DNA of 64,000 bases from Mycobacterium sp. 1245111.1 (GCF_001673405.1 NZ_LZLV01000136.1:62001-126000); one strand, 5' to 3'; shown: positions 17,021 to 25,708, numbered from the stretch's first letter. The notes: generated from the sequence alone by a model not told the origin. Translations and numbers: made by a program.

Positions 17021-18313
17021 TCAGTCCTTGTTGCCCGTCAACTCCTTGGCGCTGGCGGCCCAGTCGGCGAAGTTGGGCCCGCCGTGCTCGTGCTTCGACA
17101 GCGCCCGGATCGAGACATCGTGGCCCTCGGCCGCTTTGCGCAGCGCACCGACGGTGGCCTGCGCCTCTGAGATGTGGCTGAACGGGTCGAAAGAGTACCA
17201 GCGCATCGCGTTCTGGTACGACATCTTGTTGATCTCGTCGTCGGGAACGTTGTTCAGCGACAACACATCCCAGAGTTCCTCCGGTGCACCCGGCCACATC
17301 GAGTCGCTGTGCGGGTAGTCGGCCTCCCAACAGATGTTGTCAATGCCGATCTCGTTACGCAACGCCACCCCGACCTTGTCGCTGATGAAGCAGGTCAGGA
17401 AATGCTCGCGGAACACCTCGCTGGGCAGCTTGCCCTTGAAGTCCTGATGCGTCCACGTCGAGTGCATCTCGTAGGTGCGGTCTGCACGCTCGAGGAAGTA
17501 CGGAATCCACCCGGTGCCACCCTCGGACAGGGCGATCTTCAAATCCGGGTACTCCTTGATCGGCTTGGACCACAACAGATCCGCCGCGGCCTGCACGATG
17601 TTCATCGGCTGCAGCGTGATCATCACGTCCATCGGCGCATCGGGAGCTGTGATCGCCAGCCGGCCCGAGGACCCGATGTGCACATTCATCACAGTGTTGG
17701 TGTCGCACAACGCGTCCCATAGCGGCTTCCAGTAATCGTTGTGGAAACTCGGGTAGCCCATCGCGGCCGGGTTCTCGGTGAAGGTCAGCGCGTGCACACC
17801 TTTCTTGGCGACGCGACGCACCTCTTTCGCGCACTCTTCGGCATCCCAGATCACCGGGATCGCCATCGGAATGAACCGGGCCGGGTACGCGCCGCACCAC
17901 TCCTCGATGTGCCAGTCGTTGTACGCCTGCACCAACGCGATGGAGAAGTCATGGTCTTCGGTGGCAAACAGCCGACCCGCGAAACCCGGGAACGACGGGA
18001 AACAGATCGACGCCAGGATTCCCCCGGCGTTCATGTCCTTGATCCGCTCGTCGACGTTGTAACAGCCGGGCCGGATCTCATCGAGACCCTGCGGCTCCAG
18101 GCCGTACTCCTCTTTGGGACGACCCGCGACCGCGTTCAGCGCGACATTCGGGATGATCGTGTCGCGGAACTGCCAGGTGTCGGAGCCGTCCTCGTTGTGC
18201 ACCAGACGCGGCGCATCGTCGATGTACTTCTTCGACAGGTGGTTCTTGAACATGTCGGGTGGCTCGACGGTGTGGTCGTCGACGCTGATCAAAATCATGT
18301 CGTCTTTGTTCAC
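17021..18313 (-). CDS. Amidohydrolase family 2 protein
   Basis: The 430-residue protein belongs to the amidohydrolase-2 group of the TIM-barrel metallohydrolases. The first metal motif is ISVDDHTVEPPD, a middle His lies in NVHIGSSG, and WEADYPHSDS carries the late Asp and His. Such enzymes hydrolyse or decarboxylate ring carboxylates, lactones or amides. The GTG start at 18313 is preceded by GGAGAGG. It is the first gene of the minus-strand operon. A second member of the same family lies at 35201-36373. Confidence 0.9.
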   Translation of the reverse strand: MNKDDMILISVDDHTVEPPDMFKNHLSKKYIDDAPRLVHNEDGSDTWQFRDTIIPNVALNAVAGRPKEEYGLEPQGLDEIRPGCYNVDERIKDMNAGGILASICFPSFPGFAGRLFATEDHDFSIALVQAYNDWHIEEWCGAYPARFIPMAIPVIWDAEECAKEVRRVAKKGVHALTFTENPAAMGYPSFHNDYWKPLWDALCDTNTVMNVHIGSSGRLAITAPDAPMDVMITLQPMNIVQAAADLLWSKPIKEYPDLKIALSEGGTGWIPYFLERADRTYEMHSTWTHQDFKGKLPSEVFREHFLTCFISDKVGVALRNEIGIDNICWEADYPHSDSMWPGAPEELWDVLSLNNVPDDEINKMSYQNAMRWYSFDPFSHISEAQATVGALRKAAEGHDVSIRALSKHEHGGPNFADWAASAKELTGNKD

Positions 18314-18644
18314 TGCCTGGTCCTCTCCGTCGGGGGCGTTCGGGGCCCACCTAGGTCATCGGCTCGCGGTTAACTCGTGATTGTTGCGAACCTGTGGTCA
18401 ACCCGTCGGCGAATCGCTGTCGTCGCCGACTTCTCCCGTGTTATGAAAACTAGCTTCTCGGTTCGCGAGAATCAACATGCCAAGGCTACCTCCAGCCCGG
18501 TACGTATCGGGTCACCCCCATGAATCTAGCCACCCGGCTCCTTCCGATCGATGCAGGTGAACCCCAGATATTGACCAATCCGGGAGTTCGTGGAAACCTA
18601 TTGATCAAATTTGAGAATATGATTCTCTTACCCGAGGAGCCCGT
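18314..18644. promoter_or_regulatory. Divergent intergenic region (331 nt) with two palindromes
   Basis: This is the only gap above 300 nt. It separates the beta-oxidation operon (minus) from the Rieske oxygenase operon (plus). At 18455-18471 there is a perfect repeat TTCTCG-GTTCG-CGAGAA, and at 18613-18627 the shared palindrome. No credible gene is seen: the short open frame at 18520-18708 runs through the promoter and into the next gene in another frame. Confidence 0.7.
18613..18627. promoter_or_regulatory. Shared palindrome GAGAAT-ATG-ATTCTC
   Basis: A perfect 6-3-6 palindrome lies 17 nt before the start codon of the next gene. It contains TATGAT (18618-18623), which looks like a -10 hexamer; GAGGAG and ATG 18645 follow at the right distance. 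An operator sitting on the -10 element would repress the Rieske operon. Better and weaker copies occur at 9411, 25638, 27361, 58228 and 63274. Confidence 0.75.
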
Positions 18645-19214
18645 ATGCGTCTGTCCCCGTTGCCGGCGGAGGAGTGGGACGAGGCTGCCCGCAACGCTGT
18701 GTCGGTGATGCTTCCTGAGGAGCGGCGCAACCCCGACGGCGCGGGCAACGTGCTGTCGACGTTGGTCCGTCACCCGAAACTGACTCGCGCCTATCTGAAA
18801 TTCAGTACCTACCTGCTGTACGGCTCGACGCTGCCGCCGCGTATCCGTGAGCTGGTGATCCTGCGGGTCGCGCATCGGCGCGACTGCGCCTACGAGTGGG
18901 CGCATCACGTGGAGATGGGCGGGGACGCAGGGCTGACCGACGCCGACATCGAGGCCGCGCGGGCGGGCCAGTCGACGGACGCATTCGACAGCGCGGTGCT
19001 GCGGGCCGTCGACGAGCTCGACGAGAAGAGCAACATCTCCGATCAGACCTGGGCGGCACTCGGCGAGTGGCTCGACGAGCAACAGCGGATGGATCTGGTC
19101 TTCACCGCCGGCAACTACATCGCACTTGCGATGGCATTGAACACTTTTGGCGTCGAGGTCGAGGACCGCGCCGGCGACGACGCAGAGCGAAGCTCTGAGG
19201 AGAAGCGGCGCTAA
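18645..19214 (+). CDS. Carboxymuconolactone decarboxylase (CMD) family protein
   Basis: The 189-residue all-helical protein has the CMD/AhpD core around residues 65-90 (ELVILRVAHRRDC, YEWAHHVEMG). Only one Cys is present in RRDCAYEWAHH, so the CxxC of AhpD-type peroxidases is absent. Proteins of this type beside aromatic or steroid oxygenases are usually of unknown reaction. It is the first gene of the Rieske operon, with ATG 18645 following GAGGAG. Confidence 0.85.
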   Translation: MRLSPLPAEEWDEAARNAVSVMLPEERRNPDGAGNVLSTLVRHPKLTRAYLKFSTYLLYGSTLPPRIRELVILRVAHRRDCAYEWAHHVEMGGDAGLTDADIEAARAGQSTDAFDSAVLRAVDELDEKSNISDQTWAALGEWLDEQQRMDLVFTAGNYIALAMALNTFGVEVEDRAGDDAERSSEEKRR

Positions 19215-19247
19215 AGACCGCGCCGGAACACAAGAGAGGTAAGGACG

Positions 19248-20525
19248 TTGGCACACTTTCCCAAGCCGGCCGCCGGCAGTTGGACAGAGAATTACCCCGA
19301 TCTGGGGACCGCGCCGGTGGATTACACCGACTCGATCGACCCCGCGTTCTTCGAGGCCGAACGCGAGGCGGTCTTCAAGAAGACCTGGCTCAACGTCGGC
19401 CGCGTCGACCGACTCCCCCGCACCGGCAGCTATTTCACCAAGGAGCTGCCGTCGGCGGGCAAAGGGACGTCGGTCATCATCGTCAAGACCAAGGACGGCT
19501 CGGTCAAGGCGTACCACAACGTGTGCCGGCATCGCGGAAACAAGTTGGTGTGGAACGACTTTCCGAACGAGGAGACCTCCGGCACCTGCCGCCAGTTCAC
19601 CTGCAAGTACCACGCGTGGCGTTACAGCCTCGACGGTGACCTTGCCTTCGTGCAGCAGGAAGACGAGTTCTTCGGCATCGACAAGGCCAACTACGGCCTG
19701 GCGCCCGTCCGTTGCGAGGTGTGGGAAGGCTTCATCTTCATCAACTTCGACGACAACGCGGCACCGCTGGTCGACTACCTCGGACCGCTGGCCAAGAGCA
19801 TCGAGGGCTATCCGTTCGGCGAGATGACCGAGACCTACTCGTACCGTGCCGAAGTCGGCAGCAACTGGAAGCTGTTCATCGACGCGTTCGTCGAGTTCTA
19901 CCACGCGCCGATCCTGCACCAGGGTCAGTACACCAAGGAAGAAGCCGCCAAGATCCAGAAAGTCGGTTACGAGGCGCTGCACTACGAGTTGGCCGGCCCG
20001 CACAACCTGCAGTCGACCTGGGGTGGGCAGGCGCCGCCGGCCGACATGTCCATGGTCAAACCGATGGATCAGGTGTTGCGCAGCGGGCTGTTCGGTCCCT
20101 GGGACAAGCCGGAGATCATCGAAAACCTGGAACTTCCACCGGGTGTCAATGTGAAGCGGGTGCCACAGTGGGGCATCGACTCGTGGCTCTTCTACCCGAA
20201 CTTCATGCTGCTGATCTGGGAGCCGGGCTGGTTCCTGACCTACCACTATTGGCCAACCGCCGTCGACAAGCACATCTTCGAGTGCACGTTGTACTTCGTT
20301 CCGCCGCGTAACGCGCGGGAACGGCTGGCCCAGGAGCTGGCCGCGGTGACGTTCAAGGAGTACGCGCTGCAGGACGCCAACACCCTGGAAGCGACCCAGA
20401 CCATGATCGGGACCCGGGCGGTCAAGGAGTTCCTGCTCTGCGACCAGGAAGTTCTGATCCGCCACCTGCACAAGACCACGGGCGACTACGTGAAGGAGTA
20501 CCAAAACAATGGCGTTACCGTCTGA
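19248..20525 (+). CDS. Rieske non-heme iron oxygenase, alpha subunit
   Basis: This 425-residue oxygenase has the Rieske [2Fe-2S] site CRHRGN...CKYHAW at about residues 85-115. The catalytic domain's mononuclear iron motif is DAFVEFYHAPILH near residue 210. It hydroxylates a ring or C-H bond using electrons from a reductase. No reductase and no classical beta subunit gene is adjacent. A KshB-like reductase gene begins at 63318 under the same palindrome, which I infer to be its donor. The TTG start at 19248 follows GGTAAGGA. Confidence 0.93.
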   Translation: MAHFPKPAAGSWTENYPDLGTAPVDYTDSIDPAFFEAEREAVFKKTWLNVGRVDRLPRTGSYFTKELPSAGKGTSVIIVKTKDGSVKAYHNVCRHRGNKLVWNDFPNEETSGTCRQFTCKYHAWRYSLDGDLAFVQQEDEFFGIDKANYGLAPVRCEVWEGFIFINFDDNAAPLVDYLGPLAKSIEGYPFGEMTETYSYRAEVGSNWKLFIDAFVEFYHAPILHQGQYTKEEAAKIQKVGYEALHYELAGPHNLQSTWGGQAPPADMSMVKPMDQVLRSGLFGPWDKPEIIENLELPPGVNVKRVPQWGIDSWLFYPNFMLLIWEPGWFLTYHYWPTAVDKHIFECTLYFVPPRNARERLAQELAAVTFKEYALQDANTLEATQTMIGTRAVKEFLLCDQEVLIRHLHKTTGDYVKEYQNNGVTV

Positions 20526-20832
20526 ATTCGCCGATCTAGAGCCATATCTCGACTGGGATCTGGCCACCGAGCCCGAGCGCTACGCCAAGCGGCTGGCCTC
20601 CTCGATGGCCGAGATGCAGGCGTTCTACGACGTCGCTTTTCCCATGCTCAACGATGTCATCGAATACTGCGATAAGTTCCCGTTGGACGATCTGCCCGAG
20701 GACGCGAGGACGTTGATGCACATCATGCAGTCGCTGGTCATGGTGTCGTTCCCGATCGAAGCCTGGAAGCAGCCGCGGGTGCCCGACAGCGGGGCCGCCT
20801 GGGTCGAGTTGCTTCGGGAGCCGGTGATCTAA
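20509..20832 (+). CDS. Small hypothetical protein coupled to the Rieske oxygenase
   Basis: This is a 107-residue acidic, mainly helical protein with no Cys-based cluster motif or signal peptide; its last helix region is LMHIMQSLVMVSFPIEAW. Its ATG lies inside the oxygenase gene (17-nt overlap) and follows GAAGGAG, so translation of the two is coupled. I do not recognise a family. Tight coupling suggests a small subunit or assembly partner of the oxygenase. Confidence 0.75.
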   Translation: MALPSEFADLEPYLDWDLATEPERYAKRLASSMAEMQAFYDVAFPMLNDVIEYCDKFPLDDLPEDARTLMHIMQSLVMVSFPIEAWKQPRVPDSGAAWVELLREPVI

Positions 20833-20835
20833 CTG

Positions 20836-22050
20836 GTGCTCACGCTCAAGGCTGCCGGGCTGTTCGACGTCGACGCCGGTGAGATCGTCTCGCCGGGCAT
20901 CCTGCGCGTCGAGGGAGACCGAATCGTCGGTATCGGTGGTGAGCCTCAAGGTGACGTCGTCGATCTCGGCGAATCGATCCTGCTGCCCGGCCTGATGGAC
21001 ATGGAAGTCAACCTGCTGATGGGCGGGCGCGGGGAGAAGCCCGCACTGTCGTCGGTGCAGGACGATCCACCCACCCGGATGTTGCGCGCCGTCGGCAACG
21101 CCCGCCGGACGCTGCGGGCCGGGTTCACCACCGTGCGCAACCTCGGGTTGTTCGTCAAGACCGGCGGTTATCTGCTCGACGTCGCGCTGGGCAAGGCCAT
21201 CGACGCGGGTTGGATCGACGGGCCGCGGGTGGTTCCGGCGGGACATGCGATCACCCCGACCGGTGGGCACCTGGATCCGACGATGTTCGCCGCGTTCGCG
21301 CCCCATGTGATGGACCTGACCGTCGAGGAGGGCATCGCCAACGGGGTCGACGAGATCCGCAAGGCGGTGCGCTACCAGATCAAGCATGGCGCCGAGCTGA
21401 TCAAGGTCTGCTGCTCCGGTGGTGTGATGTCGCTGACGGGACCGCCTGGGGCCCAGCACTATTCGGACGAAGAGCTGCGCGCGATCGTCGACGAGGCGCA
21501 CCGTCGCGGAATGCGAGTGGCCGCGCACACGCACGGGGCCGAGGCGGTCAAGCACGCCGTCGAAGCGGGGATCGACTGCATCGAGCACGGGTTCCTGATC
21601 GACGACGAAGCGATCGCGCTGATGGTCGAGCGTGGCACGTTCCTGGTGTCGACGCGGAATCTGGCCGAGGGCATGGATGTTTCGCACGCTCCACCGGAAC
21701 TGCAGGCCAAGGCCGCCGAGATGTTCCCGAAGTCGCGTACCTCCATCTTGGCCGCCTACGAGGCGGGGGTGAAGATCGCCGTCGGCACCGACGCGCCGGC
21801 CATACCGCACGGTAAGAACGCCAACGAGCTTGTCACGCTGGTCGAGTGGGGCCTGCCCCCGCTGGCGGTGTTGCGGGCCGCAACCACCACCGCGGCCGAG
21901 CTGATCAACGTCACCGACCGCGGCCGGCTAGCCGAGGGGCAGCTCGCCGACATCATCGCGGTACCGGGAGATCCGTTGTCCGACATCGCCGTAACCCAAC
22001 ATGTGAGCTTTGTGATGAAAGGCGGCAAAGTTTATGTCGGACCGAATTGA
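20836..22050 (+). CDS. Amidohydrolase (imidazolonepropionase/prolidase-like) with altered first metal motif
   Basis: This 404-residue cyclic-amidohydrolase-fold protein has a Lys in ELIKVCCSGG, His in AAHTHGAEA, His in CIEHGF and Asp in VGTDAP, which are metal or catalytic positions of the family. The usual N-terminal HxH, expected after PGLxDM, is replaced by EVN (GLMDMEVNL). It could use a single metal or be catalytically changed. The GTG start is 3 nt after the previous stop, and the stop overlaps the next gene by 17 nt. Confidence 0.85.
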   Translation: MLTLKAAGLFDVDAGEIVSPGILRVEGDRIVGIGGEPQGDVVDLGESILLPGLMDMEVNLLMGGRGEKPALSSVQDDPPTRMLRAVGNARRTLRAGFTTVRNLGLFVKTGGYLLDVALGKAIDAGWIDGPRVVPAGHAITPTGGHLDPTMFAAFAPHVMDLTVEEGIANGVDEIRKAVRYQIKHGAELIKVCCSGGVMSLTGPPGAQHYSDEELRAIVDEAHRRGMRVAAHTHGAEAVKHAVEAGIDCIEHGFLIDDEAIALMVERGTFLVSTRNLAEGMDVSHAPPELQAKAAEMFPKSRTSILAAYEAGVKIAVGTDAPAIPHGKNANELVTLVEWGLPPLAVLRAATTTAAELINVTDRGRLAEGQLADIIAVPGDPLSDIAVTQHVSFVMKGGKVYVGPN

Positions 22051-22453
22051 GGACCTCGTCGAGATCCAGCAACTGCTGGCTCGGTATGCGGTGACCATCA
22101 CGCAGGAAGACATCGACGGGTTGGTCGCGGTCTTCACCCCGGACGGCACCTACAGCGCATTCGGCGAAACCTATTCACTGGACCGATTTCCGATGTTGGT
22201 CGACGCCGCGCCGAAGGGCTTGTTCATGACGGCCACCCCAGTGATCGACCTCGACGGTGACACCGCAACCGGAACTCAGCCGCTGTGCTTCATCGACCAC
22301 GCAACGCACGACATGCGGATCGGGTACTACAAGGACAACTACGTGCGGACCGCGGACGGATGGCGGCTGAAAACCCGTGCAATGACCTTCATTCGGCGCA
22401 GCGGAGTGCACGACTCGGGTAGGCCACACGCGATCGGACGGCCGCCTGCGTGA
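22034..22453 (+). CDS. SnoaL/NTF2-like protein
   Basis: The 139-residue protein begins with the SnoaL-like pattern IEDLVEIQQLLARYAVTI, then DGLVAVFTPDGTYSAFG, and ends with an antiparallel strand around DGWRLKTRAMTFIRR. This cone-shaped fold is used by ketosteroid isomerase-like enzymes and by beta subunits of ring-hydroxylating oxygenases. At 139 residues it is shorter than a normal oxygenase beta subunit. Being two genes away from the Rieske alpha subunit, either an isomerase/dehydratase or a beta-like subunit is possible. Confidence 0.85.
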   Translation: MSDRIEDLVEIQQLLARYAVTITQEDIDGLVAVFTPDGTYSAFGETYSLDRFPMLVDAAPKGLFMTATPVIDLDGDTATGTQPLCFIDHATHDMRIGYYKDNYVRTADGWRLKTRAMTFIRRSGVHDSGRPHAIGRPPA

Positions 22454-22471
22454 CGCCGATGCCGGATGAAT

Positions 22472-22508
22472 CCGGAGGTGGGGGCACCTCCCGCTCGCGG
22501 GGGAGAGT
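22472..22508. repeat. GC-rich palindromic element at FadE 5' end
   Basis: GGAGGTG-GGGG-CACCTCC forms a perfect 7-bp stem, followed at once by a CCCGC...GCGGG-type fold ending in GGGGGAGAG. From memory, sequences like this recur between genes in slow-growing mycobacteria; I cannot search to confirm. It lies where the FadE reading frame could be extended upstream, and probably should not be counted as coding. Confidence 0.5.
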
Positions 22509-22524
22509 CGCGCCATCAACCAGC

Positions 22525-23613
22525 GTGAACGTGGCGCAGTTCCGGACCGACCTGCGGGCCTGGCTCGACGAGCACGACCTGACGCCAGGGCCGGATCACT
22601 CGCTGGAAGGTCACATGCGGCAGATGGCCCGCGTCAGCCGGGCACTCTATGACGCCGATTGGATGCGCTACGGCTGGCCGGTCGAGGTGGGCGGGCTGGG
22701 CGGTCCCGCGATACTGCGGGCGGTCGTCGGCGAAGAAGTGGTGGGCCGCCGCCTCGCCGAACCAGGCCCCTATTCGATGCTCGAAGTGCTGACCCCGACG
22801 ATGATCGACTATGCGCCACCAGGGCTCGCCGCGGAGATGGTGCCACGCCTGCTGCGCGGCGAAGAGCAATGGTGCCAAGGCTTTTCCGAACCCGGCTCCG
22901 GCAGCGACCTGGCATCGCTGTCGACGCGCGCGGTGCCGGACGGGGACAACTGGGTCGTCACCGGGCAGAAGGTCTGGACAAGCTACGCGCAGTTCTCCAC
23001 CCGGTGCATCCTGCTCACCCGCACCGCGCCCGGCTACGACGGCATCACCGCATTCTTCGTCGACCTGGACACGCCGGGCATCACCGTCCGCCCGCTGCGC
23101 ACCATGCATGGGGTCGACGAGTTCTGCGAGGTCTACTACGACGACGTGGTGGTGCCGGCCGACCGCATGCTCGGCCAGCCCGGCGACGGCTGGCGACTGG
23201 CGATGGACCTGCTGCCCTACGAACGATCCACCTGCTTCTGGCAACGGATCGCCTACCTGTACTCGCGGTTCGACGCGCTGATCGCGGAGGCCGACAATCC
23301 CGACGAATACGAGCTGGGCGCAGCATATCTCGCGCTGCACACGCTACGTTGCCGGTCTCGAGCGACCCAGCACCAGCTGGCCGACGGCGAGTCATTGGGC
23401 CCGCAGACCTCTATCGACAAGGTGCTCTTGGCGGGAGCCGAGCAGCGGCTCTATGACACCGTGCGCGATCTGCTCCCCGGCGTGATCGAGTTGGACGACA
23501 GCCCGTGGCGGTCCGAATTCCTCTATTCCCGGGCGTCGACCATCTACGGCGGCACCGCGGAGATCCAGCGCAACATCATCGCGCGCCGGCTGCTGGATCT
23601 GGGCAAGGAGTGA
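22525..23613 (+). CDS. Acyl-CoA dehydrogenase, first subunit of an adjacent pair
   Basis: The gene encodes about 362 residues of the acyl-CoA dehydrogenase fold, with GFSEPGSGSDLASL, KVWTSYAQ, and a C-terminal IYGGTAEIQRNIIARRLL. Homotetrameric enzymes often have Glu where this has YGG. The frame is open to a GTG at 22450 that overlaps the previous stop (GTGA), but those 25 residues come from a GC-rich palindromic repeat, so GTG 22525 (VNVAQFRTDLRAW) is preferred with moderate certainty. The next gene is a shorter FadE, the arrangement of heterotetrameric steroid FadE enzymes. Confidence 0.88.
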   Translation: MNVAQFRTDLRAWLDEHDLTPGPDHSLEGHMRQMARVSRALYDADWMRYGWPVEVGGLGGPAILRAVVGEEVVGRRLAEPGPYSMLEVLTPTMIDYAPPGLAAEMVPRLLRGEEQWCQGFSEPGSGSDLASLSTRAVPDGDNWVVTGQKVWTSYAQFSTRCILLTRTAPGYDGITAFFVDLDTPGITVRPLRTMHGVDEFCEVYYDDVVVPADRMLGQPGDGWRLAMDLLPYERSTCFWQRIAYLYSRFDALIAEADNPDEYELGAAYLALHTLRCRSRATQHQLADGESLGPQTSIDKVLLAGAEQRLYDTVRDLLPGVIELDDSPWRSEFLYSRASTIYGGTAEIQRNIIARRLLDLGKE

Positions 23614-23615
23614 GT

Positions 23616-24407
23616 GTGGACAGCGAATCCTTGCAGCTGCTGGAGGACGGCCTGCGCAAGACGATGACGACCGCGTCGGGCCAGCAGCTCGACGCCGCGC
23701 TGGCCGAACTGGGCTGGCTCGAGATGCTCGACGAAATACCGTATACCGCAGTTCCTTTGGTGTTCAGGCTGCTCGGCGAGACCGGTGCGCACGCGCCCGT
23801 GCTCAACGACGTCGTGTTGCGTGCGGCCGGCCGCGAGGGCGGCGGCACGGTGCCGTTGCGATACACCGGTGACTCCTGGGTTGTCTGGGCCCGGACCGGT
23901 GGGCCGAGCTCGGTGCTCGGCGATGACTTGCCGATACACCCTGTGGGCGAAGGCGATTCGGCGCCGATGGGGCCGGGCCGGCACGCTCTTGGCTGGTGGC
24001 TGGTCGGCGCCGGGCGGGCGATGCTGGCGCTGGCTCGCCAGCATGCGCTGGACCGCACGCAGTTCGGGCGGCCCGTCGCGTCGTTCCAGGCGATCCGGCA
24101 CCGGCTGGCCGAGACGCTGGTCGCGATCGAAGGCGCGGAGGCCACACTGGTGGCTGCCGCGGCCGAGCCCGACGAACTGAGCTTTCTGCTCGCCAAGGCC
24201 GCCGCCGGCCAGGCGGCGTTGACCGCGGCGCGTCACTGCCAGCAGGTGCTCGGCGGTATCGGCTTCACCGCGGAGCATGAACTGCAGCGACACATCAAAC
24301 GCGCGCTGGTGCTGGACGGCCTGCTCGGCAGTTCACGCGAGCTGACCCGCGAGGCCGGAGCAGCATTGCGCGACAAAGGGTTTGCGCCACGGCTGACGCA
24401 GCTCTAG
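23616..24407 (+). CDS. Acyl-CoA dehydrogenase, short second subunit of the pair
   Basis: This is a 263-residue FadE-like protein, much shorter than the usual 380 residues. It keeps the C-terminal helical domain (FGRPVASFQAIRHRLAE, then GGIGFTAEHELQRHIKR) but has a reduced N-terminal and beta domain. GTG 23616 has AAGGAG 6 nt upstream; the gap to the preceding gene is 2 nt. In mycobacterial cholesterol side-chain breakdown, such adjacent long/short FadE genes encode alpha2-beta2 enzymes (for example ChsE pairs), and I infer the same here. It is the last gene of the operon, converging on 24419. Confidence 0.87.
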   Translation: MDSESLQLLEDGLRKTMTTASGQQLDAALAELGWLEMLDEIPYTAVPLVFRLLGETGAHAPVLNDVVLRAAGREGGGTVPLRYTGDSWVVWARTGGPSSVLGDDLPIHPVGEGDSAPMGPGRHALGWWLVGAGRAMLALARQHALDRTQFGRPVASFQAIRHRLAETLVAIEGAEATLVAAAAEPDELSFLLAKAAAGQAALTAARHCQQVLGGIGFTAEHELQRHIKRALVLDGLLGSSRELTREAGAALRDKGFAPRLTQL

Positions 24408-24418
24408 CTCGTCGGCAA

Positions 24419-25594
24419 TCAGTTTCGCGGCAGGCCGAGAATCCGCTGGGCGATGATGTTCCGCTGGATCTCCGACGTGCCGCCGGCGATGGTCGCCGCG
24501 AAGGTGCGCAGGTAGCGGTCGAACCAGCTTCCGGAGTGCGCATCCAAGTTCAGCGGCGCGTACGGGCCGGTGAGCGCGGGGTGGACGAGCCCGTCCACTC
24601 CACTGGCGCCCAAGACATGCTCGGTCGCGGACTGCACGGCTTCGGATCCGAGCAGCTTGAGCACCGACTGGCTCGCCACGTCGTCCTCGCCGCGAGCGGC
24701 TCGCGCCAGGGTCACCGAGCCCAACAACCGCAGCGCCTCGTAATCCATCACCATGGTGGCGTAGCGATCACGTTCGCGTTCGCCGAAGGGTTCGAAATCG
24801 GCTGTCATTTCCTGCAATTGGTCGGCGTAGCCCATCCAGAGCATGTTGCGCTCGTGGCCGAGCGAACCGTTGGCCACTCGCCAGCCGTCGTTCAGCGGGC
24901 CGACCAGGTTCTCGGCCGGCACGCGCACATCGGTGAAGAACACCTCGTTGAAATCCACGTCGTCGCTGGCAGCGGCCGAGGCGAACGGCCGGCGCGTCAC
25001 GCCCGCAGTGTCGGTCGGGATCAGCAGCACGCTGATCCCCTGGTGCTTTGGCGCAGTCGGATCGGTCCGCACGAATGTCAGCAACACGTCGGCGTCGTGG
25101 GCGCCGGACGTCCATACCTTCTGCCCGTTCACGATGAAGTGGTCTCCGTCGCGAACCGCGGCCGTTCGCAGCGAGGCCAGATCGGAGCCCGCACCCGGCT
25201 CGCTCATGCCCAGTGACGCGGTGATCTCGGCCCGCAGGATCGGCACGGCCCACTGCCGCTTCTGCTCCGGCGTTCCGAAGGACAACAATGACGCGGCGAT
25301 GATGCCGACGCCCTGCGGGTTGAAGCTCTGGTAGATGCGGCGCCGCGACAACTCCTCCGCGTGGACATACTGCTGCAACACAGTGGCATTGCGGCCGCCG
25401 AACTCGGGCGACTGGCCGGGCAACAGCCAGCCGTGGTCGAACAGCAGCCGCTGCCATCGCCGAGCCCACGGCGGCACGTCGGACGACGACCGCGAACGTC
25501 GCACCACGTCGGCGTCGTCCGGCAGATACTCGTCGAGAAAGGCCGCGAATTCGGTACGGAATGCTTCGACGTCCGCATCGAAGGTCAGTTGCAT
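24419..25594 (-). CDS. Acyl-CoA dehydrogenase (FadE family)
   Basis: This is a 391-residue FadE with SLGMSEPGAGSDLASL, KVWTSGAHDAD and C-terminal IAGGTSEIQRNIIAQRIL. ATG 25594 follows CGGAGCG; the extension to 25657 runs through the operator palindrome and is not coding. It is a single gene transcribed away from the TetR gene, sharing the divergent promoter region that carries the palindrome at 25638-25652. Confidence 0.92.
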   Translation of the reverse strand: MQLTFDADVEAFRTEFAAFLDEYLPDDADVVRRSRSSSDVPPWARRWQRLLFDHGWLLPGQSPEFGGRNATVLQQYVHAEELSRRRIYQSFNPQGVGIIAASLLSFGTPEQKRQWAVPILRAEITASLGMSEPGAGSDLASLRTAAVRDGDHFIVNGQKVWTSGAHDADVLLTFVRTDPTAPKHQGISVLLIPTDTAGVTRRPFASAAASDDVDFNEVFFTDVRVPAENLVGPLNDGWRVANGSLGHERNMLWMGYADQLQEMTADFEPFGERERDRYATMVMDYEALRLLGSVTLARAARGEDDVASQSVLKLLGSEAVQSATEHVLGASGVDGLVHPALTGPYAPLNLDAHSGSWFDRYLRTFAATIAGGTSEIQRNIIAQRILGLPRN

Positions 25595-25637
25595 GTGCGC
25601 TCCGTAATTCGCATTCCGCTTCCCAGCGGAGCGGTAA

Positions 25638-25652
25638 GAGAATACTATTCTC
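25638..25652. promoter_or_regulatory. Shared palindrome GAGAAT-ACT-ATTCTC between FadE and TetR
   Basis: A perfect 6-3-6 palindrome lies between the divergent FadE (start 25594, minus) and TetR (start 25709, plus). It contains TACTAT, a plausible -10 readable toward TetR, and TAGTAT on the other strand. A third half site (GAGAA at 25658-25662) follows. The position next to a TetR gene makes that TetR the first candidate for the binding protein. Confidence 0.78.
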
Positions 25653-25708
25653 GCCAAGAGAAAGTTACAATCTCAGACACGTCGTCCCGCGAGGGGGAGA
25701 GCACACCA

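Noticed and set aside
18520-18708. Short open frame in the divergent region
   Set aside because: It overlaps the palindrome, -10 and ribosome site of the next gene and has no recognisable protein.
18486-20567. Very long open frame opposite the Rieske operon
   Set aside because: High-GC shadow frame: the plus-strand oxygenase and CMD proteins are clear, and this translation has no known motif.
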